Shown here in pieces: positions 37,322 to 46,405 of a DNA stretch of 64,000 nucleotides. The stretch comes from Kitasatospora paranensis (GTDB lineage Bacteria; Actinomycetota; Actinomycetes; Streptomycetales; Streptomycetaceae): assembly GCF_039544005.1 (NCBI RefSeq), contig NZ_BAABKV010000001.1, forward strand, positions 930,001 to 994,000, in the 5' to 3' direction. A program made the translations under genes and the position numbers. The notes beneath the pieces were generated by a model, which was not told the DNA's origin, made no database searches, and saw only the letters and a program-made list of their open reading frames with translations. Every line of letters begins with the position of its first letter. The first letter of the stretch is position 1.

Positions 37322-38134
37322 ATGGCGTCCTACGTCCACGATCTGGCCCCGGGCCGCACGGGCGGCCGGGTGCTGCGGGTGGCGGGCCGGGCGGGGTTCA
37401 CGGCCCGCGGGGTGGTCTACGTGCTGGTCGGGGTCCTGGCCCTGCGCATCGCGTTCGGTGACGGCGGCGAGGAGGCCGACCGCCAGGGCGCACTGCACCG
37501 GATCGCCGCGCAGCCGTACGGTTCGGTGCTGCTCTGGGTGCTGGCGGCGGGCTTCGCCGGGATGACCCTCTGGCGGGCCGCTACGGCGGTCTTCGGCGAG
37601 GCGGGCCGGAAGAAGCCCGGCAACCGGTTGCTGTGCGCGTGCCGCGCCGTCTTCTACGGGTCGGTCTGCTGGGGGACGGCGGCCTACGCCGCGGGCGCCG
37701 GTGGCGGCTCCGGCGGTGACGCCGCCTCCCAGGACTGGACGGCCACGGCCATGAAGCTGCCGGCCGGGCGCCTGCTGGTGGGAGCGGCCGGGCTGGTGCT
37801 GCTGGGTGTGGGCGTCGGCGTCGCCGTACGCGCCGTGCAGCGCCGGTTCCTGCGGAAGCTGGACACCGGGGCCATGGGGAGGCGCACCCGCAGCACGGTC
37901 ACCGCCGCCGGGCTGGCCGGCAACCTCGCCCGGGGGACGGTGTTCGCCGGAGCGGGCGTCTTCGTGGTGGTGGCGGCCGTACGCTTCGACCCCGGCCGGG
38001 CCAAGGGCATGGACGACACCCTGCGCTCCTTCGCCGGCAGCGCCGCCGGGCCCTGGCTGCTGGTGGCCGTGGCCGCCGGGCTGGTGCTGTTCGGTGCGTT
38101 CTCCTTCGCCTCGGCCCGCTGGCGCCGGCTCTAG
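37322..38134 (+). CDS. DUF1206 membrane protein
   Basis: 270 residues with about six hydrophobic helices as three repeats, each starting with an RxGFxARGVVYxLVG-like phrase: VAGRAGFTARGVVYVLVGVLALR, then CRAVFYGSVCWGTAAYA, then LARGTVFAGAGVFVVVAA. This matches DUF1206, of unknown function. ATG 37322 follows GAGGAAGGG. Ends at an exceptional hairpin. Confidence 0.9.
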   Translation: MASYVHDLAPGRTGGRVLRVAGRAGFTARGVVYVLVGVLALRIAFGDGGEEADRQGALHRIAAQPYGSVLLWVLAAGFAGMTLWRAATAVFGEAGRKKPGNRLLCACRAVFYGSVCWGTAAYAAGAGGGSGGDAASQDWTATAMKLPAGRLLVGAAGLVLLGVGVGVAVRAVQRRFLRKLDTGAMGRRTRSTVTAAGLAGNLARGTVFAGAGVFVVVAAVRFDPGRAKGMDDTLRSFAGSAAGPWLLVAVAAGLVLFGAFSFASARWRRL

Positions 38135-38189
38135 GACCTGGCACCGGACCGTCACCCCGGAGCGTCGGCTGCGGGCACGCGCGGACGGC

Positions 38190-38254
38190 GGGCGTGCCAC
38201 GACGGCGGCGGGCCGGATCATCGTGATCCGGCCCGCCGCCGTCGTGGCACGCCC
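38190..38254. terminator. 31-bp perfect hairpin terminator
   Basis: Arms 38190-38220 and 38224-38254 are perfectly complementary over 31 bases with a TCG loop. It lies between the convergent DUF1206 and CsbD genes, so it can stop both. Such length is well beyond what termination needs. Confidence 0.9.
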
Positions 38255-38280
38255 CGGCCCCACGGCCCGGGCCAACGGGG

Positions 38281-38454
38281 TCAGCGCTTGAACGCGTCCT
38301 TGACGTGCTCGCCCGCCTGCTTGAGGTCGCCCTTGGCCTGGTCGGCGCGCCCCTCGGCCTCCAGCCGCTCGTTGCCCACCGCACGGCCGGTCGCCTCCTT
38401 GACCTTGCCCTTGGCCTTCTCCGCAGCATTGTCGATCTTGTTGCCCTTGCTCAC
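38281..38454 (-). CDS. CsbD-family stress protein
   Basis: 57 residues, the standard size: KIDNAAEKAKGKVKEATGRAVGN followed by RADQAKGDLKQAGEHVKDAF. These are small, highly charged helical proteins induced by general stress, typically sigma-B regulated. GTG 38454 follows GAGGAGG. Monocistronic. Confidence 0.95.
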   Translation of the reverse strand: MSKGNKIDNAAEKAKGKVKEATGRAVGNERLEAEGRADQAKGDLKQAGEHVKDAFKR

Positions 38455-38637
38455 GGCTTCCTCCTCGGTCGGTCCCTCACGTCCTCCGGGCCGCCCCCGC
38501 GGTCCGGCACGGTGGAGCGCCTGCCCGGCGGCCGGAGGTCCAATCCTCCGGCTTCGGGCGGATTCCGCACCGGGTGACCGACCGCGTCCGACGGGGTGGG
38601 GGACGGCTCCACGGGGCAGGCGCGCCAGCAGGGACGA

Positions 38638-38865
38638 GGCGCAGCCGAACTCGACCTCACCCCGGCCGCGGCGGGGATCCTGCTCGTTGTCGAGGACGCC
38701 TCGACGGCTCCACCGGTGCTGCGCGAACCGGGCCCGGCCGGGCGGGTTCGGGCTGCACCTGGTCGCCCGGCTGAGCGACGCCTGGGGGGTCGACACCGCC
38801 CCGGGCAGCAAGTCCGTCCGGGCGCGGCTGACGCCCCGGCCGTTCGCCCGACCCCACCGCCCGGT
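38638..38865 (+). pseudogene. Remnant of a RsbW/SpoIIAB-like ATPase
   Basis: Reading AELDLTPAAAGILLVVEDAS then APPVLREPGPAG, and in another frame GLHLVARLSDAWGVDTAPGSK, gives the C-terminal half of a HATPase anti-sigma domain. It has the G-box-like GLHLVA segment but no N-box, no start and a frame change near 38746. It runs convergently into the end of the PP2C phosphatase. Such ATPases are normal partners of these phosphatases. Confidence 0.5.
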
Positions 38866-41321
38866 CAGCAGACCTGGATGCCGATCAGGCAGGTGTCGTC
38901 GTCGGTGTCGGCACTGCTGTAGGTGAGCAGGTGGTCGAGGCGCTTCTCCAACTCGGCACGCCCCGCGTCCCCCTGGGCGCGTTCGGCGGTCGCCAGCAGG
39001 GCGTCCAGGGACTCCTGCAGCGGGCGGTCCCTGCGCTCGATCAGGCCGTCCGTGTACATCATCAGGGTGTCGCCGGGTTCGAGGGTCAGCGAGCCCTCCT
39101 GGTAGGAGGCGTCGGCGATCGCGCCGAGCAGGATCCCGTCCACCCGGGGCACGGTGCCGGCCCGCCCGCCGCGCAGCAGGACGGGCGGCAGGTGGCCGGC
39201 CCGGGCCCAGCGCAGCAGCCGGGTGTCCGGGTCGTACAGCGCGCAGACGGCGGTGGCGGTGACGCTGTCCGTCAGATGGTGCGTCACGGTGTTGAGCCAG
39301 CCGAGGAGTTGGGCCGGGCCGGAGCCGGTGGCGGCGAGTCCGCGCAGCGCGTTGCGCAGGGCGACCATCCCCGTGGCCGCGTCGATGCCGTGCCCGGCGA
39401 CGTCGCCCACGCAGAGCAGGATCCGGCCGCTCGGCAGCTTCACGGCGTCGTACCAGTCGCCGCCGACCATGTGGTCCTTCTCCGCCGGGCGGTAGCGCAC
39501 GGCGACCCGCAGGCCGCCGAGGTCCAGCGGTCCGCGGCCGACCGGCATGATGGCGTGCTGGAGCTGGAGCGCGAGGCGGTTGCGGGCGGCCGTCTCCTGC
39601 TCGCTGTGGGCGAGCCGGTCCCGGGTGGCGGCGAGCGCGACCTCCGTCCAGTGCTGGGCGGAGACGTCCTGGTAGGCGCCGCGGACGGCGACGATCCGGC
39701 CGTGGACGTCCAGGACCGGTTCGGCGACCACCCGGATGTGCCGGGCGATGCCGTCGGGCCGCTGCAGCCGGAAGGCCGTCGACGAGGGCCGCTGGTGGTG
39801 CAGCACGGTGCGCAGGAACCGCCCGATGGCGTGCCCGTCGTCCCGGTGCGCGTGCAGGCCGAGCTGTTCCAGCGGGATGGGGGCGGCATCGGCGGGCAGC
39901 CCGTACAGATCGAAGACGGTCTCGTTCCAGGTGATCGCGCCGGACCGGAGGTTCTCGTCGAAGCCGCCGATCCGCCCCAGGCGCTGGGCGTGCTGGAGCA
40001 GGCTGGCGACGCGCTCGGCCTGGTCCTCCAGCCGCCACACCACGACCACGTGGTCGCCGTGCCGGCTGACGGAGACGTCGGCGTGCGCGGTGAGCGGGAC
40101 GTCGTCCACCAGGGCAGTGAGACCCATCCCGGCGGCCCGGAAGGGCTCGCCGGTGGCGTGCACGTGCTCGACGGCCTGGAACAGGCCGCCGGGTTCGGCG
40201 GCGAGCGGGTACGCCTCCAGCAGCCGGGTGCAGGCGACGGCGGCCGGCGGGCGCCCCGCGAAGTCGACGAACCGGGTGTTGACGTGGCTGATCAGGAAGT
40301 CGGTGAGGCCCTGCGGGCCGAACACCAGGCGCAGCAGCAGGCAGGGGTCGTTCAGCCCGTCGACCAGGTCGAGGAGTTCGGTGAGCCGCTGGTCGGTCGC
40401 GGCGGCGAGCGGACCGCCGGGTGCGGCGGGCTGGGTCTCCAGGGCATGCGCGCAGAGTTCGGCGAGCGCTTCGAACTGCCGTTGGACGGCGGGCGGCTGG
40501 GGCTCCAGCGGGCCCGGCCAGCAGATCTCCAGGGCGCCGGTGACCCGGCCGCCGGTGCCGGCCGGGACGGCGACCCGGACGCCGGTGAGCTGGCCCTGGC
40601 CGACCGAGGGCAGGGCCGCCTGGGCCAGGGTGTCGAACCAGACGGTGCGGCGCTCGGTGAGAGCGCTGCGGGCGGCGGTCGGCACGCCGGGCGGCACGTG
40701 GTGCCAGCGGGCGGCCTCCGCGGCGGCGATGCCGGCGCTGCCGGCCAGCGAGAGCGAGCCGTCGGGGTGGGCCGCCCAGATCGCGACGGCCGCGGCGCCC
40801 AGCGGGGCGAGGGCGTGGTCGAGGACGGACCGGGCGACGGCCTGCACGTCGTCGGCGGCGAGGGCGCCGGTCTCGGCGCTGCGGAGCCGCAGGGCGGTGG
40901 AGGCGGGCTCGGTGCCGGCGCCCGCGGCGGCCACGAAGTCCCGGGCGCTGTCGGCGATCCGGTCGTGGGAGGCCTGGTTGATGACGTCGGCGGCGAGCTC
41001 CAGGGTGGACACCCCGGCGCGTTCGGCGAGGCTGTCGAGCTGGAGGGCGGCCTGCGCGGGGCCGCAGCCGAGGCGCTCGACCAGGATGCCCTTGGCGAGT
41101 TCGACCAGGGCCCGGCCGTCGGCCGCGGCGTGGGCCTCCCGGACCTCGCGGCGCAGCCGTTCGACGGTGGCGGCGAGCCGGCCGACGACCCCGGCCCCGG
41201 GGTGCTCCCCGGCCCCCGGGCCTGCCGGGTCGGCGTCGGCGGCCCCGGGGCCGGCCTGTCGCGGCAGGGCGGTCCCCGGGTCCGACTGCGCCCCGTCGCG
41301 GGGGTGTTGCGGGTGCTGCAC
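38865..41321 (-). CDS. ANTAR-GAF-PAS-SpoIIE (PP2C) phosphatase
   Basis: 818 residues. Order: an ANTAR-like helical bundle (about 50-115, with LVELAKGILVERLGCGPAQAALQL), a GAF-like domain (about 145-290), PAS/PAC segments (about 330-580), and a C-terminal SpoIIE/PP2C phosphatase with VGGDWYDAVKLPSGRILLCVGDVAGHGIDAA and MMYTDGLIERR. The metal-binding Asp residues are in the GDWYD, GDVAGHG and YTDGL motifs. PP2C/SpoIIE enzymes dephosphorylate anti-anti-sigma factors. GTG 41321 follows GAGGAG. It lies 50 bases downstream of the giant kinase gene in the same orientation and probably belongs to the same signalling unit. Confidence 0.88.
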   Translation of the reverse strand: MQHPQHPRDGAQSDPGTALPRQAGPGAADADPAGPGAGEHPGAGVVGRLAATVERLRREVREAHAAADGRALVELAKGILVERLGCGPAQAALQLDSLAERAGVSTLELAADVINQASHDRIADSARDFVAAAGAGTEPASTALRLRSAETGALAADDVQAVARSVLDHALAPLGAAAVAIWAAHPDGSLSLAGSAGIAAAEAARWHHVPPGVPTAARSALTERRTVWFDTLAQAALPSVGQGQLTGVRVAVPAGTGGRVTGALEICWPGPLEPQPPAVQRQFEALAELCAHALETQPAAPGGPLAAATDQRLTELLDLVDGLNDPCLLLRLVFGPQGLTDFLISHVNTRFVDFAGRPPAAVACTRLLEAYPLAAEPGGLFQAVEHVHATGEPFRAAGMGLTALVDDVPLTAHADVSVSRHGDHVVVVWRLEDQAERVASLLQHAQRLGRIGGFDENLRSGAITWNETVFDLYGLPADAAPIPLEQLGLHAHRDDGHAIGRFLRTVLHHQRPSSTAFRLQRPDGIARHIRVVAEPVLDVHGRIVAVRGAYQDVSAQHWTEVALAATRDRLAHSEQETAARNRLALQLQHAIMPVGRGPLDLGGLRVAVRYRPAEKDHMVGGDWYDAVKLPSGRILLCVGDVAGHGIDAATGMVALRNALRGLAATGSGPAQLLGWLNTVTHHLTDSVTATAVCALYDPDTRLLRWARAGHLPPVLLRGGRAGTVPRVDGILLGAIADASYQEGSLTLEPGDTLMMYTDGLIERRDRPLQESLDALLATAERAQGDAGRAELEKRLDHLLTYSSADTDDDTCLIGIQVC

Positions 41322-41371
41322 CGGGCGCTCCTCGGGTGGCTGGGGGTCGTGGCGGGCTGTCCGGTGCCGGG

Positions 41372-44300
41372 TCAGTGGACCTGGAGCCAGCGCTGGATGC
41401 AGGCGATCAGGTCGCGGGCGTCGACGGGCTTGGTGACGTAGTCGCTGGCGCCGGAGGCGAGGCTCTTGTCCCGGTCGCCGGGCATGGCCTTGGCGGTGAC
41501 GGCGATGATCGGCAGCCCGGCGTGCTCGGGCATGGCGCGGATGGCGGCGGTGGCGGTGTAGCCGTCCATCTCGGGCATCATCACGTCCATCAGGATGATG
41601 TCGATGCCGGGGGTGCGGGTGAGCGCCTCGATGCCGGCCCGGCCGTGCTCGGCCTGCAGGACGTGCATGCCGTGCAGTTCGAGGATGCCGGTGATGGCGT
41701 AGAGGTTGCGGTCGTCGTCGTCGACGACCAGGACGGTGCGGCCGGCGAGGGTGCCGTCGACGTCGTGGGTGACGGCGGCGGCCGGGTCGTCGGCGCGGAC
41801 GAGCGGCAGGACGTCGCCGGGCTGGTCGGCGGTCAGATGGAGGGCGATCCGCTCGCGGAGCTCGTCCAGGCTGGAGAGCTGTTCGAGCGGCGGGACCTGC
41901 GGCCGGGCGTTCAGGGCGCGTTCCTGGTCGGCGGTGGGCCGCCGGCTGCTGTGCGCCAGCACGGGGACCTGCTGGAGGGCGGGGTCGCGGGCCATCTCGT
42001 CGAGGAAGCGGAGGGCGGCGCCGTCCGGCAGGTCCAGGTCGAGGACGACGCAGTGGCAGGCGTGGGCGGCGAGCACGGCCGCCGCCTCCTGGGCGCCGAC
42101 GGTGGTGACGACCTCGACCCGTCCGCGGTGGTCGACGAGGTCCCGGTGGTCGGCGAGGTCGGCGACGGCGCTCTCGGCGACGAGGGACAGCAGCCCGCGG
42201 GGGCGCTCCTCGATCACCAGCAGCCGCTTGCGCTGCGGCACCGGGGCCGGGGCGACGGCCGGCTGCGCCGGGGCGGGGCCGGTGGCACCGCCGGCCCGCC
42301 GGGCGATGTCCGCGGACTGCTCGGCGCGCTGCGTGCCGTCCTCGAACTCCGGGCGGGCGACGGGCAGGTAGAGCGTGAAGGTGCTGCCCTGGCCGAGCGT
42401 GCTGTCGGCGGTGATGGCGCCGCCGAGCAGGTAGGCGATCTCCCGGCTGATGGAGAGTCCGAGGCCGGTGCCGCCGTACTTGCGGCTGGTGGTGCCGTCG
42501 GCCTGCTGGAAGGCGCCGAAGACGGTCTCCAGGTGCTGCTGGGCGATGCCGATGCCGGTGTCGACGACGTGGAAGGCGACCACCGGGCCGCCGCGGCGGG
42601 CGACTTCGGGGATCCGGGTCCCGTCGGCCCGTTCGATGCGCAGTTCCACCCGGCCGCGCTCGGTGAACTTGACGGCGTTGGAGAGCAGGTTGCGCAGGAC
42701 CTGGCGGAGCCGGTAGTCGTCGGTGAGGAGCTCGGCCGGGACGTCGGGGGCGGTGGTGATCAGGAAGTCGAGGCTCTTCTGCCCGGTCAGCGGCCGGAAG
42801 GTGGCCTCGACGTAGTCGAGCAGCTGGGGCAGCGGGATGAGCTCGGGGTTGACGTCCATCTTGCCGGCCTCGACCTTCGACAGGTCGAGGATGTCGTTGA
42901 TCAGCTGGAGCAGGTCCGAGCCCGCGGAGTGGATGATGCCCGCGTACTCGACCTGCTTGGCCGTCAGGTTGCGGCCCGGGTTCTGGGCGAGCAACTGGGC
43001 GAGGATGAGCAGGCTGTTGAGCGGGGTGCGCAGCTCGTGGCTCATGTTGGCGAGGAACTCGGACTTGTACTTGGACGCCAGCGAGAGCTGGTGGGCGCGG
43101 TCCTCCAACTCCTGGCGGGCCTGCTCGATCTCCAGGTTCTTGGTCTCGATGTCGCGGTTCTGCGCGGCCAGCAGGGCCGCCTTCTCCTCGAGTTCGGCGT
43201 TGGAGGACTGGAGCTCCTCCTGTCGGGCCTGCAACTCCTCGGACCGTACCCGGAGTTCGGCGGTGAGGCGCTGGGACTCACCGAGCAGTTCGTCGGTGCG
43301 GGCGTTGGCGACGATGGTGTTGACGTTGACGCCGATGGTCTCCATCAACTGGTCGAGGAAATCGCGGTGCACGGGGGTGAAGGCGTGCACGGTGGCGAGT
43401 TCGATGACGCCGAGCACCTGGTCCTCGACGACGATCGGCAGCACCACGAGGGAGAGCGGGGCCGCGCTGCCGAGGCCGGAGGAGACGGTGACGTAGCCGG
43501 GCGGCAGGTCGTCGACGGCGATGGTCCGCTTGCTGCGGGCGGCCTGGCCGACGAACGACTGGCCGAGGTGGAAGCGGGTGGGGCGGCGCGAGTCGGCGGG
43601 GTAGGCGTAGGAGCCGATGAGGTTGAGCTCGGTGCGGTCCGCGGCCTCCTCGGCGAGGTAGAAGGCGCCGTACTGGGCCTGGACGAGCGGGGTGAGTTCG
43701 TCCATGACCAGCTCGGCGACGACGGCGAGGTCGCGGCGGCCCTGCATCAGCGTGGAGATGCGGGCGAGGTTGGACTTCAGCCAGTCCTGGTCCTCGTTGG
43801 CGCGGGTGGTCTCGCGCAGGGATTCCACCATGAGGTTGATGTTGTCCTTGAGGTCGGCGACCTCGCCGGAGGCGTCGACGGTGATGGAGCGGGTGAGGTC
43901 GCCCTCGGCGACGGCGCCGGTGACCTCGGCGATCGCCCGGACCTGCCGGGTGAGGTTGCCGGCGAGCTCGTTGACGTTCTCGGTGAGCCGCTTCCAGGTG
44001 CCGGAGACGCCCTCGACCTCGGCCTGGCCGCCGAGCCGGCCCTCGCTGCCGACCTCCCGGGCGACCCGGGTGACCTCGGCGGCGAACGAGGACAGCTGGT
44101 CGACCATGGTGTTGATGGTGGTCTTGAGCTCCAGGATCTCGCCCCGGGCGTCCACGTCGATCTTGCGGGTCAGGTCGCCCTGCGCCACCGCCGTGGTCAC
44201 CTGGGCGATGTTGCGGACCTGGCTGGTCAGGTTGTGCGCCATGAAGTTGACGTTGTCGGTCAGGTCCTTCCAGGTGCCGGCGACGTTCGGCACCCGCGCC

Positions 44301-45952
44301 TGCCCGCCGAGGGTGCCCTCGGTGCCGACCTCGCGGGCCACCCGGGTCACCTCGTCCGCGAACGCGGACAGCGTGTCCACCATCGTGTTGATGACACCGG
44401 CGAGCGCGGCGACCTCGCCCTTGGCCTCCACGATGATCTTCTGCGACAGGTCGCCGCGGGCCACCGCGGTGGCGACCTGGGCGATCGAACGGACCTGGCC
44501 GGTCAGGTTGGAGGCCATCACGTTGACATTGTCGGTGAGGTCCTTCCACGTCCCGGAGACACCGCGGACGGTGGCCTGGCCGCCGAGGTTCCCCTCGGTG
44601 CCGACCTCGCGGGCCACCCGGGTCACCTCGTCCGCGAACGCCGAGAGCTGGTCGACCATCGTGTTGATGGTCTCCTTCAGCTCCAGGATCTCGCCCCGGG
44701 CGTCGACCCGGATCTTCTGCGACAGGTCGCCCTTGGCCACCGCCGTGGTGACCTCGGCGATCGAGCGGACCTGCGCGGTCAGGTTGTCGGCCATCACGTT
44801 GACCGACTCGGTGAGGTCCCGCCAGGTGCCGGAGACGTCGCGCACGTCGGCCTGGCCGCCGAGCCGCCCCTCGGTGCCGACCTCCCGGGCCACCCGGGTC
44901 ACCTCGCCGGCGAACGAGGACAGCTGGTCGACCATCGTGTTGATGGTCTCCTTCAGCTCCAGGATCTCGCCCTTGGCCGTGACAGTGATCTTCTGCGACA
45001 GGTCGCCGTCGGCGACCGCCGTGGCGACCTGGGCGATCGAGCGGACCTGCGCGGTCAGGTTGCCCGCCATGAAGTTGACGGAGTCGGTCAGGTCGCGCCA
45101 GGTGCCCGAGACGCCCTTGACGTCCGCCTGGCCGCCGAGGATGCCCTCGGTGCCGACGTCACGGGCCATCCGGGTCACCTCGTCCGCGAACGCGGACAGC
45201 TGGTCGACCATCGTGTTGACGGTGTTCTTGAGCTCCAGGATCTCGCCGCGCGCGTCGACGGTGATCTTCTGCGACAGGTCGCCCCTGGCCACCGCCGTGG
45301 TCACCTGGGCGATGTTGCGGACCTGGTCGGTGAGGTTGCCCGCCATGAAGTTGACGGAGTCGGTCAGGTCCCGCCACGTGCCGGCGACGCCCGGCACCTG
45401 CGCCTGGCCGCCGAGCCGCCCCTCGCTGCCGACCTCGCGGGCCACCCGGGTCACCTCGTCCGCGAACGCGGACAGCTGGTCGACCATCGTGTTGACGGTG
45501 TTCTTGAGCTCCAGGATCTCGCCGCGCGCCGCGACGTCGATCTTCTGCGACAGGTCGCCCTTGGCCACCGCCGTGGCGACCTGGGCGATGTCCCGGACCT
45601 GGGTGGTGAGGTTGCCCGCCATCGCGTTGACGGAGTCGGTGAGGTCCTTCCAGGTGCCGGACACGCCCGGCACGTCCGCCTGACCGCCGAGCCGGCCGTC
45701 GGTGCCGACCTCCCGGGCCACCCGGGTCACCTCGGAGGTGAACAGCGACAGTTGGTCGACCATGCCGTTGAAGACGGTGGCGATCTCGCCGAGCAGCCCG
45801 TCGGCCTCGTCCGGCAGCCTGGTGCCGAAGTCGCCGTCGCGCACGGCGGTCAGGCCGGCCAGCAGACGGCGCAGCTCCGGCTCCGCGACCGCGCCGCCCT
45901 CGTCCGCCCGCCGCGTGTTCGGCAGCGGCCCGCCCGGCTTCGTTTCTGCCAT
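41372..45952 (-). CDS. Soluble hybrid histidine kinase with seven tandem HAMP units
   Basis: 1526 residues with no transmembrane segment. A short N-terminus precedes seven near-identical units of 92 residues (about 30-715), each with a [15 protein letters not shown] phrase and a [11 protein letters not shown] phrase, as in fungal NIK1 and actinobacterial HAMP kinases. Then come a GAF domain, a coiled coil, HisKA with the phospho-acceptor His in [11 protein letters not shown], HATPase, and two receiver domains ([13 protein letters not shown] and [14 protein letters not shown], each with a phosphorylatable Asp). The array probably senses osmotic or other cytosolic signals. The kinase precedes the phosphatase gene by 50 bases. 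Confidence 0.92.
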   Translation of the reverse strand: MAETKPGGPLPNTRRADEGGAVAEPELRRLLAGLTAVRDGDFGTRLPDEADGLLGEIATVFNGMVDQLSLFTSEVTRVAREVGTDGRLGGQADVPGVSGTWKDLTDSVNAMAGNLTTQVRDIAQVATAVAKGDLSQKIDVAARGEILELKNTVNTMVDQLSAFADEVTRVAREVGSEGRLGGQAQVPGVAGTWRDLTDSVNFMAGNLTDQVRNIAQVTTAVARGDLSQKITVDARGEILELKNTVNTMVDQLSAFADEVTRMARDVGTEGILGGQADVKGVSGTWRDLTDSVNFMAGNLTAQVRSIAQVATAVADGDLSQKITVTAKGEILELKETINTMVDQLSSFAGEVTRVAREVGTEGRLGGQADVRDVSGTWRDLTESVNVMADNLTAQVRSIAEVTTAVAKGDLSQKIRVDARGEILELKETINTMVDQLSAFADEVTRVAREVGTEGNLGGQATVRGVSGTWKDLTDNVNVMASNLTGQVRSIAQVATAVARGDLSQKIIVEAKGEVAALAGVINTMVDTLSAFADEVTRVAREVGTEGTLGGQARVPNVAGTWKDLTDNVNFMAHNLTSQVRNIAQVTTAVAQGDLTRKIDVDARGEILELKTTINTMVDQLSSFAAEVTRVAREVGSEGRLGGQAEVEGVSGTWKRLTENVNELAGNLTRQVRAIAEVTGAVAEGDLTRSITVDASGEVADLKDNINLMVESLRETTRANEDQDWLKSNLARISTLMQGRRDLAVVAELVMDELTPLVQAQYGAFYLAEEAADRTELNLIGSYAYPADSRRPTRFHLGQSFVGQAARSKRTIAVDDLPPGYVTVSSGLGSAAPLSLVVLPIVVEDQVLGVIELATVHAFTPVHRDFLDQLMETIGVNVNTIVANARTDELLGESQRLTAELRVRSEELQARQEELQSSNAELEEKAALLAAQNRDIETKNLEIEQARQELEDRAHQLSLASKYKSEFLANMSHELRTPLNSLLILAQLLAQNPGRNLTAKQVEYAGIIHSAGSDLLQLINDILDLSKVEAGKMDVNPELIPLPQLLDYVEATFRPLTGQKSLDFLITTAPDVPAELLTDDYRLRQVLRNLLSNAVKFTERGRVELRIERADGTRIPEVARRGGPVVAFHVVDTGIGIAQQHLETVFGAFQQADGTTSRKYGGTGLGLSISREIAYLLGGAITADSTLGQGSTFTLYLPVARPEFEDGTQRAEQSADIARRAGGATGPAPAQPAVAPAPVPQRKRLLVIEERPRGLLSLVAESAVADLADHRDLVDHRGRVEVVTTVGAQEAAAVLAAHACHCVVLDLDLPDGAALRFLDEMARDPALQQVPVLAHSSRRPTADQERALNARPQVPPLEQLSSLDELRERIALHLTADQPGDVLPLVRADDPAAAVTHDVDGTLAGRTVLVVDDDDRNLYAITGILELHGMHVLQAEHGRAGIEALTRTPGIDIILMDVMMPEMDGYTATAAIRAMPEHAGLPIIAVTAKAMPGDRDKSLASGASDYVTKPVDARDLIACIQRWLQVH
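43950..45790 (-). repeat. 276-bp coding tandem repeats (HAMP array)
   Basis: Conserved blocks recur with exact 276-base spacing, for example at about 44101, 44377, 44653, 44929, 45205 and 45481. This is the DNA trace of the protein's 92-residue units. High identity makes it prone to assembly collapse. Confidence 0.9.
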
Positions 45953-46292
45953 GCCCGACCCACGTTCCCCTCGTCGTGAGCGGACCGGTGGGACCGACCC
46001 GCTGGTTCGGGAGCGGAGAGCGCTCCCCGTCGAAGCCTGGCCCTGCGCCGATGGCGGACCGTCGGCGACACTACCCCAACGCCGCTCCGGTATGCGTCGC
46101 TGCCGTCACCTCCGGAACGGCCGCGCAGACCCTCCGACCGGTGCGAATGCACCGCGGCCGCCGGCACGGCCGCACTCGGGACCGGACAGCCTAGAACCGA
46201 CCGGTGCGGGCACGGTGTTCCGGCGCTCGACCCGGTCGAGGAGGCCTGCGGCGCCGCATGGAGCGACCCCGGACACTGCCGCGGCGCAAGCT

Positions 46293-46321
46293 TTGCCTCC
46301 GATACGGGAATTACATATACC
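46293..46321 (+). promoter_or_regulatory. Candidate promoter of the S51-type gene
   Basis: TTGCCT (46293-46298) and TATACC (46316-46321) with a 17-base spacer. The predicted start of transcription falls on the operator-like palindrome just downstream. Confidence 0.5.
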
Positions 46322-46343
46322 AATCGATTACAGGATGCTGTAA
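46311..46343. promoter_or_regulatory. Operator-like palindrome with TTACA/TGTAA half-sites
   Basis: TTACA at 46311-46315, and the palindrome TTACAG-GATG-CTGTAA at 46328-46343. The elements overlap the promoter spacer and transcription start. The same half-sites occur before the ABC-transporter operon. Confidence 0.5.
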
Positions 46344-46405
46344 CTTCCTGTTCAGCGGCACCCCCATCGCCGCACACCCCCACACACCCTCGCGGGAGAC
46401 CATCC

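Larger units (their letters stand above)
45953..46405. other. Divergent intergenic region, kinase and S51-type gene
   Basis: 453 bases without a supported gene. The right part (46285-46345) is the most AT-rich stretch nearby and holds a promoter overlapped by TTACA/TGTAA repeats. Confidence 0.6.

Noticed and set aside
43950..45790. Regularly spaced repeats as a CRISPR array or satellite
   Set aside because: Period is 276 bases, in frame, and encodes HAMP units.
41336..45979. Very long open frame antisense to the HAMP kinase
   Set aside because: It mirrors the codon bias of the kinase gene in a GC-rich genome, has a low-complexity Gly/Asp/Val-rich composition and no family motifs.
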